Positions 1 to 10,402 of a DNA stretch of 64,000 nucleotides are shown one piece after another; positions within the stretch are counted from its first letter, which is position 1; each line of letters begins with the position of its first letter. The DNA is from Clarkia xantiana subsp. parviflora. Lineage: Eukaryota > Streptophyta > Magnoliopsida > Myrtales > Onagraceae. The notes under the pieces are model-generated. The model searched no databases, was not told the origin of the DNA, and worked only from the letters and a program-made list of their open reading frames with translations. Position numbers and translations under genes: made by a program. The DNA is taken from contig JAPTYO010000011.1 in the NCBI GenBank assembly GCA_036873135.1, forward strand, positions 10,066,747 through 10,130,746, in the 5' to 3' direction.

Positions 1-426
1 TGTCACTGGCAACGTGATTTTTCACATTGGGTATGACGCTGCTCCTTGAAAATCTGTCAATGGGCAATATAGAGGCTTCAAATATCTTTTCTTCATTCCA
101 AGCTTTGTCAATGCGTCAAATGCAAGGATATTCATTGAAATCCCCTCATTGACTAAAATCCTCCTAACTTGGTAGTCTTTGATGCTGATGGTCACTTCTA
201 GTGCCTCGTTATTGGGTAGGTTCACACTCTCTATGTCTTTTCCACTGAAATAGATTCCCCCCATACGATGCTTCCCCTCATGTGACTTCAGACTCTCCCA
301 TGATTGGGTAACATATACATCTTTTGCGTAGTCCATTTCTCCTCTTGAGGCAAGGCCTCCATGGATTGTATTGATCGTTGCTCCGATTAACAACTTGTCT
401 GCCTTTGGGGGTGGTGGAGGTAGCCC
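1..426 (-). pseudogene. Ty3/gypsy gag-pol remnant (retropepsin region), runs off left edge
   Basis: Read on the minus strand, positions 393 down to 22 encode about 120 residues typical of the gag-protease junction of plant Ty3/gypsy polyproteins: a TIHGG motif near the start, then a beta-rich stretch ending in LVNEGISMNIL and LGM. In the family the segment before the last motif carries the catalytic D-(S/T/G)-G of the aspartic protease that cuts Gag-Pol. Here that Asp reads Asn (NEG), so this copy should be catalytically dead. The frame breaks after the LGM segment. The fragment lies in the same orientation as the LTR at 1449-2166 and is separated from it by a MITE, so it is the internal part of that element with most of gag deleted. 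The rest of pol and the 3' LTR lie outside the window. Confidence 0.7.
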
Positions 427-429
427 TTG

Positions 430-996
430 GGGGGTGTTTGGATGGATGTAATGTGGGATGTAATATCACATTACGTCCCACATTACATCCACATTACGTT
501 GTTTGGTTTGCCAAACGATGTAATGTGCATTGTAATGTAATGTACATTGTAATTTGAGATTACGTCCAAACTTCATTCGGCGTAATGTGAGATTACATCC
601 AAAAACGGATGTAATGTGAAATTACGTCCAACATACGGAGTGTTATTATTTTATTATTATTTGTTAAATATATGAAATATTTTGTATTATATTTATGGTT
701 TATTATGATATTATTATTATTCTAATTTATAACTTATTATTATAATAAATAATAATGCATGTGATATTCGTATAAATTGAGTACAATATTTGTGTGCCAT
801 TTTTTTATGAAAATTATATTATAAAACTATTTAAAATGTTTTAATTAATAAAATTTTAATAGTTATGCGTATTGAGATAAAATATATACTTTTTAGAATT
901 CATAAATGACTATATTATTAACCACAATATTTTTAAGGAAATTAGATGTTGTCAAAATATATTCTTTAAATCTTTTTATATTAAGAGATATAATAC

Positions 997-1035
<39 letters not shown>

Positions 1036-1202
1036 GTCACATTACAATGCACATTACAGCACATACCAAACACTGTAATCTAACATTACACTCTACATTA
1101 CAGCACAACCAAACACTGTAATCTAACATTACATTACGTAGCTCACATTACTTGTAATCTCACTTTCAAGTAATCTCACATTACGTCCATCCAAACGCCC
1201 CA
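430..1202. mobile_element. MITE with TIRs and 3-bp TTG duplication (Harbinger-like)
   Basis: The left end GGGGGTGTTTGGATGG and the right end CCATCCAAACGCCCCA are inverted copies with few mismatches, and the similarity runs on into CACATTACGT-type subterminal repeats, so the terminal inverted repeat is about 25-30 bp. TTG flanks both sides (427-429 and 1203-1205), fitting a 3-bp target duplication of the PIF/Harbinger type (normally TWA). The interior is AT-rich, with an (AT)n run near 1001-1032, and has no coding capacity. It interrupts the gag remnant of the gypsy element, so it is younger. The superfamily assignment is inference from TIR shape and duplication length; hAT is less likely because no 8-bp duplication is seen. 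Confidence 0.75.
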
Positions 1203-1448
1203 TTGGTTCATCACCAATTGTGTTGTTTTTTAGCTTGATGGAGTGCTATCTAGGGGCTGTTGATCCCTCTTAGGAGGCATTTGCTCTACCATCCTTTCAT
1301 GTTGCCCCTGAATAATAGGCTATTGAAAACCCATCATTGGTGTTTTGTTACTACATCCCCCTTCGCTTTCCGCTTGTATTTTATTTGTTGTCATCGAGCA
1401 CTGGTAGTATGCTACGTGCTTGTTGCTCGGATCCGCAGACGGTGCCAA
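1203..1448 (-). other. gypsy element 5' internal region with primer-binding site
   Basis: Directly inside the LTR, minus-strand 1448-1433 reads TTGGCACCGTCTGCGG, a close variant of the sequence that follows the 5' LTR in many plant Ty3/gypsy elements and serves as primer-binding site. The remaining 230 bp are a decayed gag N-terminal/leader region with stops. It continues beyond the MITE into the protease remnant. Confidence 0.6.
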
Positions 1449-2166
1449 TGTTTGCACACGCAGTTTTCTTCGTGGGCTTCTCCTTTAGTTCTCTCATTCT
1501 TTTCTGGCTTCTTCTTCTCGTATTCCCAGTTTTTCTCCTTGGATACCTACAAATGGCCACCGTTGGGGGGGGGGGGGGGGGGTTCCCGGTAAACCCACTA
1601 TGATGCTTAAGAAAGTATAAGCTTTAAAGAGATAAACGGGCTTAGAGAGAGAGAGAGTGATGGATTACCTTTAAATGAGGAGAAAATGTCTCTATTTATA
1701 GAGTTCCTATTGAATCGCCCCGGTTCCAGTGATTTCCTGGTCCAGTTGTGGCAGTTTCGTAATATAAGTTAGCATTTGCCATAAATATGGTGCATTTGAC
1801 CTCGGTTTGTCTGTGAATGAGCTTAATATGCTTAATTGTTGTGAAATGTCCTACGAGAGCGAGCCCCGGGCGATACATCGTCCGGGGATAGGGGGTTCGG
1901 ACGAGTGGAACTCTTCCGGACGGAGGAGGGATACCCGGATGGGTATCCCCTAAGGTCCCCCTCGGGTTACCCGAGCGGGAGGACCTCGCTCGGGTCACCC
2001 CCGAGGGACTTTTTCCCTCGGGGCCTTCTGAGTGGGTTTTGCCACTCGTGTTGTTTTCGGTCCTAAGTGATGGGCCTCGGGTGTCCGTTTTCCAAGTTTC
2101 GAATTATAATCGATTGTGGCCCAATTACCGGGTCCAATTTATAATATCTTGAACGTATATCCAACA
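1449..2166 (-). repeat. Ty3/gypsy 5' LTR (718 bp)
   Basis: On the minus strand the LTR begins TGTTGGATATACG at 2166 and ends GCAAACA at 1449, giving the TG...CA ends of an LTR, and the primer-binding site follows at once. A TATA-like CTATAAATAGAG lies at minus 1703-1690 and fits the U3/R promoter. The U3 is GC-rich with CGGG/CCCG stretches (1860-2040). A run of 18 G (1565-1582) lies downstream of the TATA box. The partner LTR is outside the window. The LTR abuts LINE sequence at 2167, so the element probably inserted into the LINE. Confidence 0.75.
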
Positions 2167-2914
2167 GACAATAAGACATCCTGGGGTTTTACAAAAAAAA
2201 AAAAGAGAGCCACAGTTCTGTAGAACAGTGGATAGAAATGAAGGATGAGAAATTCACATATGTCAAATCTTAAAATTGCAGGAGAAATTTGTATATCAGG
2301 TTCAGTTTTCAAAAGGATTGGGCAATGGTCAGACCCTACAATCTCAGAGTGGGTGATGCTAGCTAAGGGAAAATTCAAACGTCAATCAGTTGTGGATAGG
2401 GCCCTATCAAGTCTTTCTCTAATAGTTGCATGACCAGTATGTCCATTTGACCCGGTAAAGGGGGTCCATGAAAGCCTAGGTCTAAGAGGTCCAGACTATC
2501 CATTCAAAGATGTGACTGAATAATACGACTTGCAGAGACATGATTACTTCCCTTTTTTTCAGTAGTAGACGGTAGACCAGATGTCATTAAAGTCGCCAAT
2601 AAGAAGCCATTGAGAAGACAAAGTATTTGAGAAATTCTGCATACTAGCCTAAAAAGGATGTCATTTGAAGGGGCCATAGACAAAAGTTGCATACCAAGGC
2701 TGAGAAGTAGGATCTTGGTAATAAGACGGTGGAAATAGTTATCAGATTGATGAATTATATCTAGTGCCTGAATTCGTTCCCAAGCTAAAAGCAAGCCACC
2801 TCTAGACTGAGTAGGCTCCTGAGTAGATATATTGTTAAAGCCTAATATCTGGATTACAGATATAAAGCGGGTATGATTGGAATTGAACTTAGAAAGATGA
2901 TATGAGGTTTCCAA
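2167..2914 (-). pseudogene. LINE ORF2 endonuclease fragment, decayed
   Basis: Minus-strand reading recovers the apurinic-like endonuclease that opens ORF2 of plant L1-type LINEs, which nicks target DNA for target-primed reverse transcription. Family motifs visible in order are an N-terminal RF..LGF..SGGLLL.W-type block (2850-2760), an ERLDRAL block (about 2405), FPLASITHSE, and the SDHCPILL catalytic block (SDH) near 2340-2310. The frame changes between blocks, and an in-frame TGA at 2384-2382 stands where the family has Trp after ..TTD. The reverse transcriptase part is absent, because the sequence is cut at 2166 by the gypsy LTR. It is a dead fragment. Confidence 0.75.
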
Positions 2915-2989
2915 ATGCCTACAAAAATTGTAGGTGGCTAATTGTCAAGGCTCGCCTAACACATTGACAATTCCAACTAAGACGATTCA

Positions 2990-5276
2990 TAATAAAAACA
3001 GATTATTTCCAAAGGACATTTATGCAGACATTGTGAGGAACTGTATATCTAAATCCAGAGAAATTGGTATATTATCAACCAGAGGAATCATGACACATTC
3101 AGACTCCCAAGGATATAATTTATGAGCACTAAACTTGACTATTCCATAGTAATATAAACTATGCCAGCATTTGAACAAAACTAATACCTGGTCAAAAGTA
3201 GGGGATCTAGAGAAATTCTCAGATATTCTGATAGGTCTCCTTGGTCTTATAGGACGCCTTGGAGCAGCAGGGACCTGTAATGTCACAGAAGTAACTGGAG
3301 TGGTAACAGTAGGTTCTTCAATTGTAAAGTTGATCTTTCTTCGCTTCCGAGGACGTTCCTCAACATCATCCTCCTCCATAAGCTCCTTACCAGGGCGGTG
3401 GAGTCTATTATCCTGGGCTGAGAAATTTGAAGGGCCTGTCTCTAAAAGTTTAATAGCTTTTTCCAGATCCTCTTGAGATTTCATGAGAATGTAATACTGC
3501 TCATTTAAAACCAATTGATCCGCCAATTCCTGGTCCCTGATCACCCTGTCATGTGGGGCACCTGGGTCAAAACCAACTGCTACTGAAAGAACTTCCAAAT
3601 CATCAGTACTTTGTGAAAAAGTAGAGACTGAAATAACTTGGGGGGAGACGCAACATGAGGAATTGTTTCTGGGATTAGAGAAGAATCCCATTGGTGTGTA
3701 TGATCAGAAAGCACAATTTAATCAATACTTGAGTCCCAGCAAGAACAACGAGTTCAGGGCTTTCAGAATGTTGGACTCTAGATGAATAATTTGTGCCGAC
3801 ATGTTGCGGATACAGAGAATGATTCAAATGAGGATGACCCTGATACTGGGCACCCATGACGAGTACCAAATAGGCACGTAGACAGGAAAATGGGTCGGTG
3901 GCACCACTTGGAAACCAAAGTCAGCAAAGGGCCTCACCGAGTGTTGAATGTCCGATTGGTAAGAGTATATTGGGTGAGGAAATCCCAGGGGTGAAACAGA
4001 CTGTAGGATTGGATGCCCCTACAAAGTGTGGCGGGTAGTGTGAATAGGTGTGGGGGGGGGGTGGAATCACAGAAATTGGGTCCACGGATACATCCATATC
4101 TGCACTAGACAGAAAGGGGCCCTCTGACATCGCATTTAGTAAAGTGTCTCCGACAAGAACATTCTCCCCCCGGTGATCTCTCAAATAAGAATTCTGATGT
4201 TCTCTCCTTAGATGACTCGTCGACTGTGTTGCCACAGGATTTGCATGCCCGTTCTCAAGATAATTCCTTCTTAGGCGGGGAGCATTCACTCCAGATGGTT
4301 TGTTGAGAGTATGATCATCAAAATAAGGTATCCAACGAATTAGTACACCACTACCGCAGTTTCCAAATGTAAAAAGATTACTATTTGGATTTTGACGTGG
4401 TACCAACTTGGGGTGTTGTGTAGCCTCATGATGACGTGATCATCAGTAAGCCAGCATTCAGATATAAGTTATGGCCAAAGCATCCACAACGGCAGCATCC
4501 GTAGCTGATAAGGACTTCATGCGAATCCAATCCGTCCAGCAAACCAATCGAAGGAAGAACAGGCCTCTGGAGGTTCAGATAAACCAGAACTCGAGGGAAC
4601 GCCATTTCAAGAGCAAACTCCTCATCAAAATCTACTTCATTGATTGGCCCCCACTCGTTTAGCCACCAATCGAATATTTTTCAAATTCATCAGTCTGGGT
4701 AGGATACCCCGGCCTCAGCTCAATCCAAACCGGTGTGAAGTCGATGTTAACTTCGTGAGTGATAGGGTCAGGCTCAACACGAGGACTAGAACATCGACCA
4801 AGAAAGGTCCGTTTTGTTGGACTTCAAGGGCTTGTCTCTCATCCAGAAATTGATAAACCCACATCCCTCTTCTCTTAAATTACCATGGATGACCTGAGGA
4901 AGGCTCTAGTTAGTCACCGTAAAGCGCCTAACTTGGTCAATTCGTTCCTGTCGAAAACCAAAGCAGCACCCAAACAAAACTCTCTCCCAAGGAACCATCG
5001 GAGCTGAGCTTGATTGTTCGCCAATAGCTTCAACCACAGTGAAAATTCGATCAAGGAGTAGAGAGGAAGAATGAGAATTTGAAGTTTTAAACAATGGCCT
5101 TGTGAGTCTTGGGAAGGGGGATCTCTGTCATCATTAGTAATCATGAAGGGATCAGGACATGAGAGAGAGCCACATTGAATCGTAGTTAGAAAAAAACACA
5201 GAGAGAGATGTTTGAGAGACGAGAAGTGCGTCAACAAGCAAAGAGATAAAGGGTTGCACGCGACGAAAAGCAACAA
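2990..5276 (-). pseudogene. LINE ORF1 (DUF4283/zinc-knuckle type), decayed
   Basis: Upstream of the endonuclease on the same strand lies a chain of minus-strand open segments (3691-3020, 4406-3921, 5276-4870) broken by stops and frameshifts. The segment around 4680-4480 reads WLNEWGPINEVDF, a LVYLNLQRPVLP-like stretch, then YGCCRCGCFGHNL, which resembles the DUF4283-linked CCHC zinc knuckle (CxxCGxxGHxxxxC) of plant LINE ORF1, with the last Cys lost. The 3691-3020 segment carries a basic RPRKRRK patch and Pro-rich stretches, as in the variable C-terminal part. This ORF1 protein would bind LINE RNA. The assignment rests on position and these motifs. The 5' end of the LINE is near 5.33 kb. Confidence 0.5.
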
Positions 5277-5485
5277 TCATTCAAGGGAGGGAGATAAACA
5301 TCAAGAAGCTAGGGTTAGGATTTTGAGAAGACAAAAACGTTTACTCCTTTTTTTTTCTTTGCTTGCATAGAATTCTATGTTATCTCAGTAGTGAAATCCA
5401 CAATCATAATTTTTTTCCACACTCGTTCATAAATTTTAAATTGTCAAATAATCAGCAAATTGATAAATATAAAGAATTACTACAC

Positions 5486-5590
5486 TAATAATCTCTTTCA
5501 CTTTCAGTTATATATATATACTAGATGTATCGCACTCAATAATAATCTCTTTCACTTTCAATTATATATATAATAGATGTATCGCACTCA
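5486..5590. repeat. two tandem copies of a 52-bp unit
   Basis: Two adjacent units share AATAATCTCTTTCACTTTCA, then a short TA run, then TAGATGTATCGCACTCAA (first about 5486-5539, second about 5540-5590). They lie 160-265 bp beyond the GT47 stop codon, so they may be in its 3' UTR or just after. The rest of 5277-5750 is AT-rich and shows no gene. Confidence 0.8.
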
Positions 5591-5750
5591 ACAAATACGA
5601 TACTTGCCGACATTACAGCAAGTGTTTCAGATGATAGAAGTCGATGTCAATACATATCTACACTACACACAAAGAAAATGAATACTTTCTCTACAATTCT
5701 CAGCTTATAAGAAGCTAATTAACTAATCATCTTGTTGTATAAATCGCAAT

Positions 5751-7832
5751 CTATCTGGGATTCATCTGAAGAACCCTATTGTACCAAACAGAATGAAGAA
5801 TCATATGAAAAATGTCATACTTTACAGGTTTAGTATGCCAAAGAAAATGCTGCTGAACCTTCTTCACCCCAATTTGCATCTCCCTGTACCTCTTCTTCGA
5901 TATCGAGCTCAGTATTTTCTTCAGGTTCGGTATATCCTTCTGCAACACAAAAACAGCAAAAGACTTCCAATCCAAAACCTCAAAGAACGGCGGTACATAG
6001 TTATCTGAAATAATCACTGGTACACATTCGTAAAATATAGCCTCAACAACACGAGGACTATTAACCTCGAAACCCCTCGGGCAGATGCAGTATTTACTGC
6101 TCTTCATGTGCTGGGAATAACTCATTTTACCCTTAATTCTGGGCAGTGGACCGTATATTTTCATGTCAGGATCGTCCTTCCAGTACTGCAATAGAACGGG
6201 TCGAACATATCCGTGCATATTTCCTGCGAAGAAGGCTAGAATTGACCTTTTGGAAGGAGGGTTGCCTCCTAGTCCTTTCAGAGGGTCTTTAGGATTATGT
6301 ATGTAAGTTGTTGGAATGGACACATCTTTGCCAAAATGAAAATTTTTCGCAAGGGCAGTACAGAGGGCTCTTATGCAACTAGCCATTATTTCCTTCGTCT
6401 CCTTTGGGGCCTGGATATTTGATCAATCACAGTGTTAAAAGATGAAATTTTGATAGATTATAAGGCAGTTGATAGTTCATACTCACCCAATCATGGCAGC
6501 CGACCAAGAAATGATCGGCTCCTCCAGTTCTGTTCCAAAAAGGATACTTTGCACCGATCAAACCCAAATACTCATCCAGATACTGCACAAGATTTGTACG
6601 GCTATGAGATTTGGGGACATAAAGAGTTTCCTCAAGCATCCGAGCACTGAAGGGCAAGTAAAAGAGGTGTGCTTTCAACGCGTTTACTGTAACAAATTCT
6701 TTGTTTTCCTCTAGCTGCTTCATGAACCATCCCTCAGTAGCGTATATCCCTTGAAGAACACCGCTGGGCTGATGAAAAACTGGTTTTTCTCCTTCTTTGT
6801 AAATGTATACTTGGAGCTTTTCTTCCATCAGTTCATAGCTCCTGCAATTTTTCACAACTCGGGACTTTAAGGATAAAGTAGAAAAAGGTACTAATAGTAA
6901 GTTGAATATTCTACTACCTTTTGAACATTGACGCATTTTGATAAAGATGAGGATAAAGGCTTTCATCCTTTGACTGTATAGGAGGAGCATTCTCTATTTT
7001 TAACTTGGCATCAAGTAGTTCTTGATCAACTTCTGATGACCATTGTGGTTTCTGCAATATCAACCCAATGGCTGGCCAATTAAGTACCTTTTACTTTCAT
7101 AATATCCCACCAAGAATAATCTCAAATATTTATTTACCCTCTTACCGTAGGGTGATAAGAAGATCGACTTCGGGTCAGTAAATCATCCATGTCTTCAATT
7201 GTTAAAACATCTGATGCTCGTGGGTTAAGCTTCTTATTATCAACACTCTGAGTGGCAGATTTTTCATCAATCCCTGGACTTGGTGCCAATTCTTTGTCCA
7301 TAGGAGATGCATTTGGTTCAATTGATACACTGTAAATCCCAGTAGTCTTGTCCCGAAACATTAATGGAGTTATTGGGGCAAGTGCAGGTGTCGGGGATGA
7401 CATAAGATCTTTGATGGAGCTTCCATTGTCAGTGCCTCTCGGTGGCAGTGAAGGTGCAAGTGCAGGTGAAGGACGGTTATCAATGGAGCTACCATTATGG
7501 AGCACCATAGCTTCATTTGGTGCATATCCACCTTTTGATGGATCGATGGTACTCTCCTTCACCACTAACAAATCTCCAGATGCAGATCTGTCTGAGCTCG
7601 AATTACTTTCTTTTACAGTTCCATTTTTTGGAATCAAGTCATTAGAGAGTGTTATGTTATCAACTATTTCAGATGGTGGAGACTTGCTTGGGAGGAACAT
7701 AAACGATAGCAGATTCCCGAATGGGATTTCGGAGAACTGAACAAGCAAAACTACCACAAAAGATATTCCTAAGAGCCATAACAACTTTCTAACATCCCCT
7801 CTCAACATAAACTGATAAATGTTATGATCCAT
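5751..7832 (-). CDS. exostosin-family (GT47) glycosyltransferase, four exons, 611 aa
   Basis: Exons on the minus strand are 7832-7146, 7051-6918, 6841-6487 and 6410-5751; all three introns (94, 76 and 76 bp) have GT-AG ends and keep frame, giving 611 residues. The ATG at 7832 opens MDHNIYQF. A single membrane anchor follows (about residues 17-35, LLWLLGISFVVVLLVQF), then a Ser/Pro/Asn-rich stem (about 45-225). The GT47 exostosin domain begins near 270: YELMEEKLQVYIYKEG, ATEGWFMKQLEENKEF, ARMLEETLYV, ADHFLVGCHDW, then SILAFFAGNMHGYVRP, SSKYCICPRGFEVNSPR and EAIFYECVPVIISDNYVPPF. It is therefore a type II Golgi protein like the plant At5g03795 group. Known relatives act in cell-wall polysaccharide synthesis; the substrate of this one cannot be read from sequence. 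The frame is intact with all motifs, so it is probably functional. Confidence 0.93.
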
Positions 7833-8584
7833 AGAATAAACCAACTAGTCCTCAGATTTAATCTCGTTGTAATATATGAATCCTGCACAATTCGGAACAC
7901 GAACCTCTATTCAGAAACTCACACACTAGAACTAAGAGCAAGATTTACATTAATTCAAAACCATGTTAAAGAGCCTCCTAAATCGAAAATAGATTTCAAA
8001 TATGGTCAATTTCAATAAAAGAGTCTAGCAAACGATGATTCCAGACATAAAGCATGATTGGTCACTAAGACATCATTATCATGATTCACTGAAGAAGATT
8101 GAATTGAAGGGCAATGACATTCCTTAAAAGATTAGGCCATCCGCAAGCAGATTTTGTTTCTAAATCAAGGTTAGCCGATCTATAGAAATCGAGAAGTTAC
8201 AGAATTTGCAGCTGGAATCGCATGGCGTTGAATCAAAGAGAGTAATAAGAAGATTCAGACGAAATCCCACTCCTACTATGTAATGACAGACGTGAATATC
8301 AAAAGGCTGATGCCATAGTCCACGAATTCAGTATTTCTCCATCATTGATCCAGCGGTAAATGAACTTCGAAGGGACGTACCTCCGAACAGCTGATCTTTT
8401 CCGCTGATTCTCCTTCTTGAATTCGGTGCTATTGAAGTGAGTAAGTGAAGAACTTGATGATGGAGATAGGTGCTGATCTGATCTCCGACATGGGAAGCTT
8501 CCTCTATCCACCCACGCGCTTGAGCTTCCAGATGTCATTGCCGCCGCAATCTCAGTTGCTTTTAGAGGGGGAAACTTGGTGTTA
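7833..8584 (-). other. putative 5' UTR with intron of the GT47 gene
   Basis: A good donor, AG|GTACGT, lies at the 8381/8380 boundary on the minus strand. A possible acceptor, GTGCAG|GATTC, lies at 7883/7882, 50 bp before the ATG. This would give a non-coding first exon (8381 to about 8580) and a 498-bp leader intron. A 79-codon open frame starting at ATG 8537 (MTSGSSSAWVDRGSF...) spans the donor; it has no recognisable domain and is more likely leader sequence or an upstream ORF than a gene. The Harbinger-like element begins at 8585, at or just upstream of the presumed transcription start. A cDNA would settle this. Confidence 0.35.
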
Positions 8585-10399
8585 GAGCACTTCCAATAGG
8601 AAGTGCCTAGTGCCTCCACATCAGCAGCCACGTCACTGCCAACTCATTAAAGTGGCACTGCTGCAGTATTTGCTACAGTAAATGGCACTGTAAAATTGGC
8701 ACTCTCTCCAGTAGTGGAGGCCAAGTTCCACTTCTACATTGGGACCCACATAATTTCATAATTCAAATATATTTTTTGCATTATATATTCATATTTTTTT
8801 ACAAATACGTACATGAATAAATAATGAGATTCATGTATTAGATGTTTTAATTAAAAAAAATAGGGAAAAATATATACAAAATTATAAAAATGTAATTGAA
8901 TTTTTTTAATAAAATTTTACATTCTATAGGGATAAGAAAATAACCGGTCCGGTCGGTTCGGAACTGGTATAGACTGGACCGGTTCCAAACAGACCAATTA
9001 TGCGAGAGGAGAACCAGACCAAAAACCAGAAATATACTTCTCAAAAAATTGATTTTTGACTGGACCAGACTGTTTTGAACTGGTTTTTAACTGGATCAGT
9101 TTTGTCGGAGGATCGATTTTTCGTTTTTTTTAATTAGGATAAATTTGTATAGGAAAATGGGTCGGACCAGTTTTGAACCGAACCAGACTTTTTTTACAGT
9201 TCCAGTCCAAAATCGGTCCAGAATTTTTAGTGCTAATTTCAAATTCAGTCCAGACCGGACCATACTGTTTTAATTAGTACCAATCCAGTTCGGAACATAT
9301 TCGGGCCCGACCGGTTCGTGCATATCCATAGTTCTCTATTGTCAATTCATTGCAATAATTATACGTTACTTGACCAAGGTAAAATTACTATTAGGTGCAG
9401 TCCCCATGCGGCATGCAGAATGATTGATAAGTATAATTGTTGATATAATAACATTGATCAATCAAATTCATTGAATCTATTATTTCACCATAATCAGTGT
9501 ATATCTGTTATACGTTGATTGACATATATTAATTCAACATCATCAACATATTCACGTTTATGTACATCCATGATCATATTAGTAAATTGATTATTGCATT
9601 AATCATGTGTTTTTATATATGATTTTCAATATATGTAGATTAGAAATATATTATATATACATCATTCTAAAATATAATTTTTATAATAATTTATCGTAAA
9701 AGATATATTCTTTCATATAATAATATAATATAATATAATATAATATAATACGTAAAATATATAAAAATATTTATGCATTAAAATAATATAATATTTTGTA
9801 GTAATTATTTTCCATATTTAATAATTTGAAATGTTATACTATTTCAAAATTTAGAATTAACGGTTATTCAACATGGTAACATATAAACAAATTAGATATG
9901 GAAATTTCGAAATTGATTCAAAGTTAAAAAGTAGTAATTTTGGTTCGTGTCGTTATTTATGTTACATAATATTCAAAATGACTGATTACGGCTCTTGTCT
10001 ATCTGACTTAGCGTAACCGAATATATATACAATCAAAGAGATGAGCAACACAATCGAATAAAATAATATTAAAAAGTTGGCACCGACATGAACAGTAACT
10101 TGGGAGTTCCTACTAGTAGGCACTGTCCCACTTCACTATTCACTCAATAATGGCAAAACAGTAATATTAGTAATCCTAGTCACGCCTAGTGGCGCCTAGT
10201 CAGCGTCCAGTGGCAAAAATTGGAACTAGGCACTCCCATTTTGGAACAAGGCACTCCTATTGAAAATGCAAGTGCCTATTTAATCATTACCAGTAGGGAC
10301 CAACAGTAAATTGCACTAGGCACTAGGCATTCTCTACAATAATAAATTTACAACATGGAACTAGGAACTAGGCACTAGGCACTACTATTGGAAGTGCTC
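8585..10399. mobile_element. Harbinger-like non-autonomous element, TTA duplication (1815 bp)
   Basis: The left end GAGCACTTCCAATAGGAAGT matches the inverted right end GAGCACTTCCAATAGTAGTG, and the similarity continues through GCCTAGTGCC, so the TIR is about 30 bp. TTA flanks both ends (8582-8584 and 10400-10402), the target duplication of PIF/Harbinger elements. Subterminal regions are packed with copies of GGCACT/AGTGCC and CTAGGCAC, as expected for transposase-binding sites. The interior is AT-rich with no transposase frame, plus a short (TAATA)n run near 9718-9752. A second candidate element (8927-9330) lies within. It occupies the region just upstream of the GT47 gene and may have moved or supplied promoter sequence. 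Confidence 0.85.
8927..9330. mobile_element. candidate hAT-like MITE rich in CCGGT/ACCGG, nested
   Basis: This stretch carries many copies of ACCGG/CCGGT and GGTTC in both orientations (ACCGGTCCGGTCGGTTCGG near the left, CGGGCCCGACCGGTTCGTG near the right). The ends, TAGGGATAAGAAAATAACCGG and the inverted TATGGATATGCACGAACCGG, are imperfect inverted repeats resembling hAT termini. No clean 8-bp duplication is visible. The arrangement parallels the certain hAT element at 15871-16738, but the boundary is tentative. Confidence 0.45.
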
Positions 10400-10402
10400 T
10401 TA

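Noticed and set aside
1260..1603. Plus-strand open frames of 88-110 codons
   Set aside because: They read across the minus-strand gypsy LTR and its G18 run; low-complexity shadow frames.
2504..2914. A host endonuclease/exonuclease-phosphatase gene
   Set aside because: The motif order matches LINE ORF2, the frame has several breaks, and a LINE ORF1-like region lies upstream.
8299..8537. 79-codon minus-strand frame starting at ATG 8537 as a separate gene
   Set aside because: No recognisable domain, it overlaps a strong splice donor, and it sits where the 5' leader of the GT47 gene is expected.
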